NCBI GenBank assembly: GCA_016280955.1
Contig: JAEEHV010000023.1
Location: 1 to 64,000, forward strand
DNA: 64,000 bases
DNA from: Candidatus Gastranaerophilales bacterium
GTDB taxonomy: Bacteria; Cyanobacteriota; Vampirovibrionia; Gastranaerophilales; Gastranaerophilaceae
Reading direction: 5' to 3'
Shown: positions 20,401 to 27,827 of the stretch, piece after piece
How the letters are laid out: each line of letters opens with the position of its first letter
Numbering within the stretch: the stretch's first letter is position 1
Program-made: the position numbers and the translations under genes
The notes under the pieces: generated by a model
What the model saw: only the letters and a program-made list of their open reading frames with translations
Told to the model about the DNA's origin: nothing
The model's database searches: none

Positions 20401-21617
20401 TTCAAACAAAAATTAACTCACAGTTCAGTGATGTTCATATAGATTTTGATGCAAAAGACCGTCTGAGAGACGGATGTTTGCAGATATATTCAACAAACGG
20501 TGCATCTTTATCTTTCAGCAGCACTACCGGTTCAGAAGCATCTAACTTTGTTACTGCGACAGGATTAACAGGCTCTTCCGTTGACGGAAAAATCAGTTCA
20601 AAACAATTGTTCCAGAAAGTACTTGACGGTTATTTCAAAGTCGGTGATGAAAATATTTATATAACAGAAGGTGTAACAACTATTTCAGATATTGTTTCAC
20701 AAATTAATTCCAGTGAAAATTCTCTTGCAACTGCATACTGGGATAATATTGACGGTAAACTTGTTATAAAATCATCCGTAACAGGTGCTTCTGCGGTAAA
20801 TATTGAATCCGGAACTACAAACATTACAGAACTTTTGGGATTAACTGATGGTGATATTCTTGTTATGGATAATCAAAAAATCGGTTCAAATGCCATAATA
20901 ACAATAAACGGCTCCCGTTATACATCATTTACTAATACAGTCACAAAAGATGCTACAAATATAGAAGGTTTGACAATAAATCTTAAAGGATTATCAAACG
21001 GTTCTGTTGTACAACTGACTGTAAAACGTGACAAAGAAACATTATCAAATGCACTTGAGAATGTAATTGACGGATATAATGAGTTGATGTCTAATGTAGA
21101 TTCGGTTATTTCTAAAACCGGACAATTAAAAAGCCAGTCAATGTTAAAACTTATCAGAAATGACATACGTACAAAAATAATGAGTTCTTATTCAGGTTTG
21201 ACAACATCATACAGAAACCTTTCACAGATAGGTATTAAAACGGCTAATGCGGCAGCCAATAATATTTCTACAGCGAACAGTGACATTACAATGCTTTCTA
21301 TTGATAAAGAAGAATTTATGCGCGCCTTTGATGCTGATGAAGAAGGTGTAAGGCTTTTGTTAATAGGTGATGGTACTGAGGCTAATGTTGGAATACTTGG
21401 TGAAGTATATAAAGATGTATTCAGAGCATTATCTTCAAGCGGATATTTTGAATCTGCAAACAGATCTTATAACACTCAGAAAGAAAACTATTCAAAGAAA
21501 ATTGTTAAAGGTACTGCAGCAATTGAAAAATACAGAAAACGACTTGAAAATAAATTCTCCTCTATGGATATGATGATTGCAGAAATGCAAAATCAATTCT
21601 CATCATTCTTGTCATAG
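17403..21617 (+). CDS. fliD: Second FliD-like flagellar hook-associated protein 2
   Basis: The 1404-residue product starts with a canonical FliD_N (FSGLASGMDTSSWVEALV) and ends with a FliD_C-type coiled coil (VIDGYNELMSNVD, then KIVKGTAAIEKYRKRLENK). The C-terminal third aligns well with that of the giant upstream protein: both have an IS-T-G-x-[FL]-S-[LV]-Y block, AYWDNI, INGARYT-like strand and the same final helices. The middle holds several Flagellin_IN-like units (about residues 130-700). AAAGG precedes the ATG by 6 bases, and the 28-bp spacing from the giant gene suggests cotranscription. It is still twice the length of an ordinary FliD. The pair could form a mixed cap, or one may be the cap and the other a filament-associated adhesin. 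No flagellin, fliS or basal-body gene is in the window. It ends 1 bp from the convergent proB, leaving no room for a terminator. Confidence 0.85.
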   Translation: MAISFSGLASGMDTSSWVEALVSVKQAEITKLESSKTAISEAQSVLNNIKSYFSSFESLLLNITDSNKFSQRDLFTSNIAESSNVSVLTATASNTAENTTYNIEVNQLASATEVNSGIKKSYTVTETPYARMDTRLFNLITDEYGSTDVHAADITFSVDNHLRTISVDENSTIASFIDNLDSIGIAASYNESTGIFSINMATANTENASIKLVSDASGVMQAFNLQDVNTGYKTENTIEIVTRTEDNGAVKLSTKFKDMGITGSNLNYKIVTNDNTTITPTGTSRLFTEDTTLEQAFNILQTEYGISASIDADGVITFSSGTEGNVLAGNLATAMGLSMVEKPHVSLTKMTSTAIVYSTQDTLVHRDSTLSQIGAVRNAGDTLVIRECDGGEVVDTITSLTGDSTVQDLFNILTSYGITGTIDDGVIKLNSTSGNFVDGNIATNIGILQPVAETYYTTAPTTMTSTTDINLTTALHNMSSDGSVVIYSPVYGIVSVNINKELTVQGFCDKINNSNYGIKAEIVGNKVRLSELEESGAYIKGMSSVLQTALKLSVGEDYSYDSTTINVYSNTDSGYLRYGDDAVEINGGTVISSINGYSHGNGQILLHQNGETTTITVDSTLTLEEFINNEIIGLAQYGITGNILSDGKAYLTSDSNIYLEQIAGGSQILTALKLTPKQQTYSGNHVWDTSNLGYTIVTVETEAAKGSDRINSTIQINGTTVTAATTGTSAFTGSLVFTVNGYYKTVNVEEDDTYNSLIEKLGAVGINAYMTQGNFYISSGYDDVNFISDQSTSKFADFIGLSGPMALGGFSSTQNNKQVLEKVVTEKEDKLSAANYAGLQTKLSTLSISTGQFSLYRNGQKKTIDVYETDTVATLQSRISEKFNDLSFDIDENGFLKDGYLRIKSSDANANISIGSTSDTCNFVAITGMTSAKNNVLESSRQLYKVNDKTSLDEEGLFRTSAKKSTLLSTVGITSGTFNINRNGTQRTITIEDGDTFETLQTKINSQFSDVHIDFDAKDRLRDGCLQIYSTNGASLSFSSTTGSEASNFVTATGLTGSSVDGKISSKQLFQKVLDGYFKVGDENIYITEGVTTISDIVSQINSSENSLATAYWDNIDGKLVIKSSVTGASAVNIESGTTNITELLGLTDGDILVMDNQKIGSNAIITINGSRYTSFTNTVTKDATNIEGLTINLKGLSNGSVVQLTVKRDKETLSNALENVIDGYNELMSNVDSVISKTGQLKSQSMLKLIRNDIRTKIMSSYSGLTTSYRNLSQIGIKTANAAANNISTANSDITMLSIDKEEFMRAFDADEEGVRLLLIGDGTEANVGILGEVYKDVFRALSSSGYFESANRSYNTQKENYSKKIVKGTAAIEKYRKRLENKFSSMDMMIAEMQNQFSSFLS

Positions 21618-21618
21618 A

Positions 21619-22764
21619 TTAAACAAGTTCTGTAATATTATCACGTGTTATTACTGCATCGTAGTTTTTGTAACCGAGTATGTTTTCGATGTCATTTGAA
21701 TGTGAGCCTACAATTTTGCGGCATTCTGCAGAACTGTAATTTGCCATACCTCTTGCAAATTCTATATTGTTTTCATCCATGATTGAAACAACTTCACCCT
21801 GCTTAAATTCATTGACTACACTGATGATACCGATAGGAAGCAGACTGGAAAACTGTTCCAGAATAGCTTTTTTTGCTCCGTCATTAACAATCAGACCGCC
21901 AAAGATGTTGGTTGCATAACCAATCCATCTTTTTTTATCTGCCAGATTTCCTTTTGCGGGAAGAAACATTGTTCCAAGTTCTTCACCGTTGAATATTTTG
22001 GAAATAACAGAAGGAACTTTGCCGTTTGCGATAAGGACTTTGCCGCCAAAACGTGTTACGAGTTTTGCAGCTTCAAGTTTTGTTCTCATTCCGCCTCTGC
22101 CGCCTTCTGATGCATCTGTTCCGAGTTTTAAGACATCATCCGTAACGGCTTCAACTTCTTTGATAAGTTCGGCATCACTATTTTCTTTCGGATTAGACGT
22201 GTATAAACCGTCAATATCTGTCAAAAGAATTAACAAGTCAGCATCCAGTTCGCTTGCAACAAGTGCGGAAAGTTTATCATTGTCGGAAAAGTTTACTTTC
22301 ATACCTGCATTAACAGCACTTGCTTGTATGGGTGTAACTGTGTCATTTTGATTTATAACAGGAACAACACCAAATTCCAAAAGTTTATTCATTGTTGTTC
22401 GCAAACTTAAATATTTATGTCTGAGTGAAAAATCATCTTCTGTTAAAAGAATTTGTGCAATAGGAATATCATATACACCAAAACCGCTTTCATAAAATGA
22501 CATTAATTTGCTCTGACCGATAGCGGCACAAGCCTGTTTTACACCTTCATCCGCAGTTGAGTCAAGGTTGAGTTTTTTCTTGCCCAAACCTACTGCACCG
22601 GAAGTTACAAGAATTACTTCTTTTCCCTGTTTGACCAGTTTTGAGATATCTTCTATGAAGGAGTATATTCTTGAAAGAGCAACCTCTCCAACCTCATTTC
22701 TGATAATATTTGTACCCAGTTTTATGACAATTCTTTTGGCTTTTATAAATTCTTCTCGCTGCAT
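21619..22764 (-). CDS. proB: Glutamate 5-kinase
   Basis: Phosphorylates L-glutamate to gamma-glutamyl phosphate, the first step of proline synthesis, in the cytosol. The 381 residues carry an amino-acid-kinase domain (IVIKLGTNI at the start, VTSGAVGLG, INQNDTVTP, LTDIDGLYT, RGGMRTKLEAA) and a C-terminal PUA domain (about residues 285-370), the standard full-length bacterial ProB. GTGAGGGAAA directly precedes the ATG. proA and proC are not in the window. The 3' end abuts the FliD gene on the other strand. Confidence 0.97.
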   Translation of the reverse strand: MQREEFIKAKRIVIKLGTNIIRNEVGEVALSRIYSFIEDISKLVKQGKEVILVTSGAVGLGKKKLNLDSTADEGVKQACAAIGQSKLMSFYESGFGVYDIPIAQILLTEDDFSLRHKYLSLRTTMNKLLEFGVVPVINQNDTVTPIQASAVNAGMKVNFSDNDKLSALVASELDADLLILLTDIDGLYTSNPKENSDAELIKEVEAVTDDVLKLGTDASEGGRGGMRTKLEAAKLVTRFGGKVLIANGKVPSVISKIFNGEELGTMFLPAKGNLADKKRWIGYATNIFGGLIVNDGAKKAILEQFSSLLPIGIISVVNEFKQGEVVSIMDENNIEFARGMANYSSAECRKIVGSHSNDIENILGYKNYDAVITRDNITELV

Positions 22765-22893
22765 TTTCCCTCACTTGTGACAAGTAATATAAAAATTTTT
22801 TATCAACTGCAATAATAATTATACCATAATTTTACAGTACAAAAATGTCAGTATCAATATAACTAAATATGTAATAAATGCAGGAAGGATTTT

Positions 22894-23496
22894 CTAAAAA
22901 TCGTCATCCGGTTCTTTGTCGGCATTTATGTATCCGTCCATAATGCTGAAAAGTTTTGTCTGCCATTCATTATTTTTTTCAAGGAAGAAGTCGGCACCTC
23001 TTGAACGGCATTGTTGCTCAATTTCTTTTCTTGAAGACGCAGTTATTACACCGATAACAGTTTTTACATCATAACTTGCTGCCAGTTTACGCAGTTCTGT
23101 TAAAAGAATAAAACCTTCTCTTTCGGTCGGAATAAACAAATCCATAACAACATAATCATATTTGCGTTTTTTATATTTGTTAACCGCATCATAGATTTCC
23201 TGTGAGCAGTCGACATCCAGTTCAAATTTGGAAAGGAGGACTTTAAGCTGATATGTTATTACACCTAAATCATCAACAACCAAAATTGCCGGTCCTGTAG
23301 CTTCTTCATCTTCCATGTTGCCGAGAGCTTCACTTTTGTATGGTTTTTTTGCATTAGCATTTAATTCTCTAATGATATCAATTATGTCTATAAGCTGTAA
23401 CTTTAATTGCTGAATATTAATATCAGCAGGAACTTTGGAACTGGTTACGCTATAAAACAATTCTAAGAATTCATCATCTAAATCAATGTTAGGCAT
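22894..23496 (-). CDS. Stand-alone response-regulator receiver protein
   Basis: Residues about 70-195 form a REC domain: acidic pair D75-D76 after ILVV, phospho-acceptor D119 in VVMDL, Thr in GVITAS and Lys in FFLEK. There is no output domain. A helical acidic extension of about 65 residues precedes the REC domain. I place the start at the ATG at 23496 (M-P-N-I-D-L): an upstream TTG at 23508 is in frame, but the GGAG Shine-Dalgarno lies between the two and is correctly spaced for the ATG. No histidine kinase is nearby. It may act by protein-protein contact like a CheY-type protein; partner unknown. Confidence 0.85.
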   Translation of the reverse strand: MPNIDLDDEFLELFYSVTSSKVPADINIQQLKLQLIDIIDIIRELNANAKKPYKSEALGNMEDEEATGPAILVVDDLGVITYQLKVLLSKFELDVDCSQEIYDAVNKYKKRKYDYVVMDLFIPTEREGFILLTELRKLAASYDVKTVIGVITASSRKEIEQQCRSRGADFFLEKNNEWQTKLFSIMDGYINADKEPDDDF

Positions 23497-23557
23497 ATAA
23501 AACTCCAACTTTTAAACTTTATTTATTATAACATATTTATTAACAAAATAATATACA

Positions 23558-24085
23558 CTAGTTGCCGTATGCTATTATTTGGTTTTTTATACCCAAAACT
23601 GCTTTCTGCAGTGTTTCATAGTCATTATTATTATCGATTATAAAATTCCAGTCTTTAATGTTATCAAGCTCTGTTTCCGTAACATCATCTTCGCCGACAA
23701 GTTTTCCGCCGCGTTTTTCTCTTATATCACGGTCAGCCTCTATTCTTATGGAAATTGCACCGGCAGATTTAAAAACTTCATATTCATGTTTCATACGAAC
23801 ATCTGTTACAACAATGTTACCGCTCTGTGAAATAATTTTTTCAAGCCAGTAGTCAGGATTTTTTGCCCTGCCGAGATTGCCCAAGTCAATTAACCCCTGA
23901 CGATATTTAGATTTGTTATTTTCAATTTCTGCAAATGAAATATTATGCAGTTTTCCATATTCAATTTTAATAATATCTCCCATAGCACATCTTTTAAAAT
24001 CCGGCATTTCCTGCATTAAAATTTTTGCTGCAGTATCTTTGCCTGAATATTGTTTCCCTGAAAAAATAATTATCTTATCTGCCAT
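23558..24085 (-). CDS. P-loop kinase of the phosphomevalonate/dNMP kinase type
   Basis: 175 residues with a Walker A-like P-loop at the N-terminus (FSGKQYSGKDT), K-Y-R-Q-G-L-I-D-L-G in the middle, a D-V-R motif (VVTDVRMKHE) and W-N-F-I-I-D-N near the end. This order of motifs matches animal-type phosphomevalonate kinases (P-loop, Y-K/R...R-x-D/G-x-x-x-x-G, TDxR, W-x-I-x-N) and also phage T4-type deoxynucleoside monophosphate kinases, which share the fold. Since the mevalonate pathway is unlikely here, a nucleotide or other small-phosphate kinase is more plausible; the substrate cannot be decided. GGAGG within the end of yidD serves as its Shine-Dalgarno; 2 bp separate the genes. Confidence 0.75.
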   Translation of the reverse strand: MADKIIIFSGKQYSGKDTAAKILMQEMPDFKRCAMGDIIKIEYGKLHNISFAEIENNKSKYRQGLIDLGNLGRAKNPDYWLEKIISQSGNIVVTDVRMKHEYEVFKSAGAISIRIEADRDIREKRGGKLVGEDDVTETELDNIKDWNFIIDNNNDYETLQKAVLGIKNQIIAYGN

Positions 24086-24087
24086 GT

Positions 24088-24306
24088 TTAAGCCTCCTCC
24101 GGAACAGGATCGTATCCGCCTTCATTTAACGGGTGGCATCTGCATATTCTCTTAACTCCGAGCCATCCGCCTTTTAGCAGTCCAAAACGCATTATAGCAA
24201 TTTTCATATATTCCGAACAGGACGGATAAAATCTGCATCTGTGCGGCATAAATGAAGTAACTTTTTGATATATCCATATTAATGACAATACTGCTTTTTT
24301 TATCAT
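24088..24306 (-). CDS. yidD: Membrane protein insertion efficiency factor YidD
   Basis: The 72-residue protein has the family's hallmark: an amphipathic N-terminus (IWIYQKV), [10 protein letters not shown] and G-x-x-x-x-x-x-R-I-C-R-C-H-P. It sits at the inner face of the membrane and helps YidC-dependent insertion. Here it is not beside rnpA/yidC but in a run with deoC (5 bp upstream) and the P-loop kinase (2 bp downstream). No good Shine-Dalgarno is visible, consistent with translational coupling to deoC. Confidence 0.95.
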   Translation of the reverse strand: MIKKAVLSLIWIYQKVTSFMPHRCRFYPSCSEYMKIAIMRFGLLKGGWLGVKRICRCHPLNEGGYDPVPEEA

Positions 24307-24311
24307 AATTT

Positions 24312-24968
24312 TTAATTTGATGAGCTGCAGATGCTGACTCCGGAGCTTGTTCCCAGTCTTACCGCCCCTGCTTCTATCATCTTTAAAGCGGCTTCTTTAT
24401 CACGGATTCCTCCGGATGCCTTTACTCCCAAGCCGGAATCCTTCACGATACTATACATCAATGCTACGTCTTCAGGTTTAGCACCTACACCGTTTTTAAC
24501 AAATCCTGTAGAAGTTTTTACAAAATCTGCATTTCCCTTAATGCATAATTCGCAAGCTTTGACAATTTCTTCTTTTGATAATAAATCTGTTTCCAGTATA
24601 ACCTTTAAGGCATGTCCCTGGCAGGCAAACTTAATCTTGGATATTTCATCAACAATATAATCATATTTTCCTTCTTTTAACTTTCCGCAGTTAAGTACCA
24701 TGTCAATTTCATCAGCACCGTTTTTAATCGCATCGATTGTTTCCAGAATTTTGACTTCCGTTGTTGACTGACCAAGAGGAAAACCTATAACCGTAACAAC
24801 TTTAACATTCGTTCCGTTTAAATATTCTTTTGCAAAAGCTACATTGCACGGATTTACGCACACACCTAAAAATTTATATTTTACAGCCTCATCCAAAAGT
24901 TTTTTTATTTCATTTTGTTGTGCATCCTGCTTCAAAAGTGTATGTTCAATGTATTTGTTCAGCTCCAT
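24312..24968 (-). CDS. deoC: Deoxyribose-phosphate aldolase
   Basis: Cleaves 2-deoxyribose 5-phosphate to glyceraldehyde 3-phosphate and acetaldehyde in deoxynucleoside catabolism. The 218 residues match the short bacterial DeoC class: IEHTLLK near the N-terminus, D89 in DEIDMVLN, Schiff-base K151 in DFVKTSTGF, and [16 protein letters not shown] lies 5 bases before the ATG. It is preceded (21 bp) by a response regulator and followed by yidD; no deoA/deoB/deoD or nucleoside transporter is adjacent. Confidence 0.96.
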   Translation of the reverse strand: MELNKYIEHTLLKQDAQQNEIKKLLDEAVKYKFLGVCVNPCNVAFAKEYLNGTNVKVVTVIGFPLGQSTTEVKILETIDAIKNGADEIDMVLNCGKLKEGKYDYIVDEISKIKFACQGHALKVILETDLLSKEEIVKACELCIKGNADFVKTSTGFVKNGVGAKPEDVALMYSIVKDSGLGVKASGGIRDKEAALKMIEAGAVRLGTSSGVSICSSSN

Positions 24969-24989
24969 ATTTTCTCCTTGTATCTGTAA

Positions 24990-25697
24990 TTATTCTCCGA
25001 ACGGTGTTAATTTATATCCGACATTTGTTACCGTATGAAGATATTTTGGACTTTTTGCATCAGGTTCTATTTTATTTCTTAATGCACCTACATGAACTCT
25101 CAGCATTCTGACATCTTCGTCGCTTGAGTAACCCCAAACCTCCTCAAGCAAAGTTGCCAAAGTAACAGATTTATTAAAATGCTGCATCAGACAATAAAGT
25201 ATTTCAAATTCTGTCGGGGTAAGTTTAATTTTTTTGTTCAGAATAACAGTTTCCAGAGTATCCGGTAATATTTCTATATCACCTGCTTCAAGAATCTCTG
25301 AAATAGCAGATGTTTCAGGTACCGGCTGATTCCGCCTGAGCAACACTCTTATTCTTAATAAAACTTCCTGTATATCGAAAGGTTTTACCAGATAATCATC
25401 GGCACCGCTGTCAAACCCACTTGTTTTATCTCCTATAGTTCCTTTTGCAGTGAGCATTAATATAGGTACATTAATTTTTGCCTGACGAATATTTTTGCAA
25501 ACATCAAATCCGTTCATTTTTGGCATCATAACATCTAAAAGAATCAGGTCATATTTATTATTCAGGGCTTTATTTAATCCGTCCATACCATCTACGGCAG
25601 TATCGGTAAAATATCCGCTTGAAGAAATATCAAATTCAAGCAAATCTCTGATTTCGGTATCATCATCAACTATTAATATTCTTTTTTTCTCTGTCAT
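24990..25697 (-). CDS. OmpR/PhoB-family response regulator
   Basis: 235 residues: REC domain at 1-120 (D11-D12-D13, phospho-acceptor D55 in LILLDVMMP, T in MLTAKG, K in LVKPFD) and a C-terminal winged-helix DNA-binding domain (about 135-232; KLTPTEFEILY, DVRMLRVHVGALRNKI, TVTNVGYKL). AAAAGGGG precedes the ATG. No sensor kinase is next to it. It heads the minus-strand run with deoC, yidD and the P-loop kinase. Confidence 0.93.
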   Translation of the reverse strand: MTEKKRILIVDDDTEIRDLLEFDISSSGYFTDTAVDGMDGLNKALNNKYDLILLDVMMPKMNGFDVCKNIRQAKINVPILMLTAKGTIGDKTSGFDSGADDYLVKPFDIQEVLLRIRVLLRRNQPVPETSAISEILEAGDIEILPDTLETVILNKKIKLTPTEFEILYCLMQHFNKSVTLATLLEEVWGYSSDEDVRMLRVHVGALRNKIEPDAKSPKYLHTVTNVGYKLTPFGE

Positions 25698-25794
25698 AAA
25701 AACCCCTTTTCCGACAATAAAAAAGTCTGATATACAGATGTTCTTGTCTTGTTTTAATTTTAAAAGAATATTTTTATCTTTGCAAGAGTTATTA

Positions 25795-25823
25795 TTGTTT
25801 CAAATCTGATTCTTATATATAAT
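25795..25823 (+). promoter_or_regulatory. Leaderless-type promoter of cstA
   Basis: TTGTTT at 25795-25800, 17-bp spacer, TATAAT at 25818-25823, then six bases and the ATG at 25830. By the usual -10 to +1 distance the A of the ATG is the first transcribed base. There is no Shine-Dalgarno. Confidence 0.6.
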
Positions 25824-25829
25824 GTTGTT

Positions 25830-27272
25830 ATGAAAACTTTTTTATTTGGAATTTTTATTTTATTCTTTGGGTATATTTTTTATTCAAAATTTATTGAAAA
25901 AATCTTTTCTCCGTCAGATGAGAGTACACCTGCTAATACTATGAAAGACGGTGTAGACTATGTTCCGATGTCTAAAGGAAGGAATGCTTTAATTCATTTG
26001 CTTAATATTGCAGGCATGGGACCGATTATTGGTGCAATTCAGGGGATTCTTTTCGGACCTGTTGCATTTATTCTCATTCCTTTGGGATGTATTGTTGCAG
26101 GCGGTGTCCATGATTATTTTGCCGGAATGCTTTCTATAAGGCATAAAGGAGCACAAATTACGGGATTAATAAAAATATATCTTGGAGAGAAAGTTTTTAA
26201 AATATTTATGGTAATTGTTGCCGTTATGCTTCTTTTGCTTGCTACTGTTTTTGTATATACTGCAGGTGATTTATTTGCGGAAAGATTTTTTGGTATAAAA
26301 GAATTTGTTATAACAAATCCGGTTGTTTTGGGAACTTATATTACCATTTTGCTTTATTTTATTATGGCAACTCTGTTTCCTATAGATAAAATTATCGGGA
26401 AATTTTATCCCGTATTGGGTTTAATGCTTATTCTCGGAACGGGGCTTGTGTTAGCAGGATTTTTTATAAACGGTGTAAATTTGCAAAATTTCAGTTTGGC
26501 AAAATATAATCTGCACCCGAATAATCTTCCTCTGATTCCGATGTTTTTTATGACTGTAAGCTGCGGTCTTTTATCAGGGTTTCATTCGACACAGGCTACA
26601 ATTATATCCAGAACGGTCAATAATGAAAAAGACGGAAAAATAATTTTCTACGGAATGATGTGCTTAGAGTCACTAATTGCCATTATTTGGGCAGCAGCTG
26701 CTATGGATGTTTATAGTCTTAATCTTGTGCCGGCAAATATTGTAGGAACGGTTAACGTTGTTAATATTATTGCAAATAAATTTGTGCCGCTTAACCTGGC
26801 TTTTCTTGTAACACTTGCGATAATAATATTGCCTGTTACATCAGGTGATACAGCACTCAGAGGGTTGCGAATTACAATTGCGGATGCGTTAAAAATTGAA
26901 CAGAAAAAAATAAGTAATCGATTAATTATTGTAATTCCTATAATTATATGTGTTTTGTCAATACTTATTTGGGCAAAAACAAATGCGAACAGCTTTTCTC
27001 TGATTTGGAGATATTTTACCTTCTTTAATCAGCTGATTGCGATTCCTGTATTATGCTGCGGAACAATTTTTCTTGCCAAAAACAAAAAAAATTATCTTAT
27101 AACGTTGCTCCCGGCTCTTTTTTATGTGTTTATTACAATGTCATTTATATTTTCCGAAAAAATCGGATTTAATCTTCCGCTTAAGACAGCAGAAATTATC
27201 GGGGCAATTTTGACAATCGGTACCTTGTTGTATATTTTCAGAATCATAAAAAATAATAATTCAAGCGATTAA
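25830..27272 (+). CDS. cstA: CstA-family carbon starvation protein (pyruvate/peptide transporter)
   Basis: A 480-residue integral membrane protein with about 12-14 hydrophobic segments. Family motifs: GRNALIHLLNIAGMGPIIG region, GPVAF, GGVHDYF, GMLS-R-H-K-G, F-H-S-T-Q-A-T, and SGDTALRG. CstA proteins import pyruvate or peptides when carbon is short. At 480 residues it is the short form common in Gram-positives, lacking the extra C-terminal part of the roughly 700-residue E. coli CstA. Its 3' end overlaps the convergent MarR gene by 4 bp. Confidence 0.9.
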   Translation: MKTFLFGIFILFFGYIFYSKFIEKIFSPSDESTPANTMKDGVDYVPMSKGRNALIHLLNIAGMGPIIGAIQGILFGPVAFILIPLGCIVAGGVHDYFAGMLSIRHKGAQITGLIKIYLGEKVFKIFMVIVAVMLLLLATVFVYTAGDLFAERFFGIKEFVITNPVVLGTYITILLYFIMATLFPIDKIIGKFYPVLGLMLILGTGLVLAGFFINGVNLQNFSLAKYNLHPNNLPLIPMFFMTVSCGLLSGFHSTQATIISRTVNNEKDGKIIFYGMMCLESLIAIIWAAAAMDVYSLNLVPANIVGTVNVVNIIANKFVPLNLAFLVTLAIIILPVTSGDTALRGLRITIADALKIEQKKISNRLIIVIPIIICVLSILIWAKTNANSFSLIWRYFTFFNQLIAIPVLCCGTIFLAKNKKNYLITLLPALFYVFITMSFIFSEKIGFNLPLKTAEIIGAILTIGTLLYIFRIIKNNNSSD

Positions 27273-27733
27273 TTAATATCCTGAATATTAGATAAGTCTG
27301 ATTGGAATTTTGTACTCAGTACATGCAATAAATCAATTTCTTCATCAGATATATTTTCAAAAATATCTGTTATAAACTGTTTAATTTTGGGCATATTATC
27401 ACTAACTATTTTTTTTCCTTTGTCGGTAACATGTAAAAAATAAACAAGGCGGTTATTTACATTTCCTGCTGAACGTGCAATTAAACCTTTATTTTCAAGA
27501 ACTTTTAAAATTCTTGTGGTGTTTGATTTATCTTTCATTAACAATTCCGACAATTTCTGTTGATAAATTTCATTAAAACAGTCTATTGTGTCCAAAACTA
27601 CAAACTGTTCTCCCGTAATACCGATATTAAGACTGTCAATTTTTTGTTTTAATTCACGTTTTAGATTACGTATAATGTGGTCTATTGAAAATATTACTGT
27701 ATCAACGTAATGCTGTGCCTTAATCTCTTTCAT
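27269..27733 (-). CDS. MarR-family transcriptional regulator
   Basis: 154 residues with a MarR winged helix: ITGEQFVVLDTI, L-S-E-L-L-M-K-D-K-S-N-T-T-R-I-L recognition helix, GLIARSAG wing and V-T-D-K-G-K-K-I-V. AGGAG is 6 bases before the ATG. The 3' end overlaps the end of cstA by 4 bp on the opposite strand. Effector and targets are unknown; no drug-efflux gene is adjacent. Confidence 0.9.
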   Translation of the reverse strand: MKEIKAQHYVDTVIFSIDHIIRNLKRELKQKIDSLNIGITGEQFVVLDTIDCFNEIYQQKLSELLMKDKSNTTRILKVLENKGLIARSAGNVNNRLVYFLHVTDKGKKIVSDNMPKIKQFITDIFENISDEEIDLLHVLSTKFQSDLSNIQDIN

Positions 27734-27827
27734 AATATGCTCCTATACGATTATAAACACAATTGCAAATATAAGTCAAAGAGTTGTCGTATCAGCCGTA
27801 ATAAACGGTTTTATAAACAACTGATAC

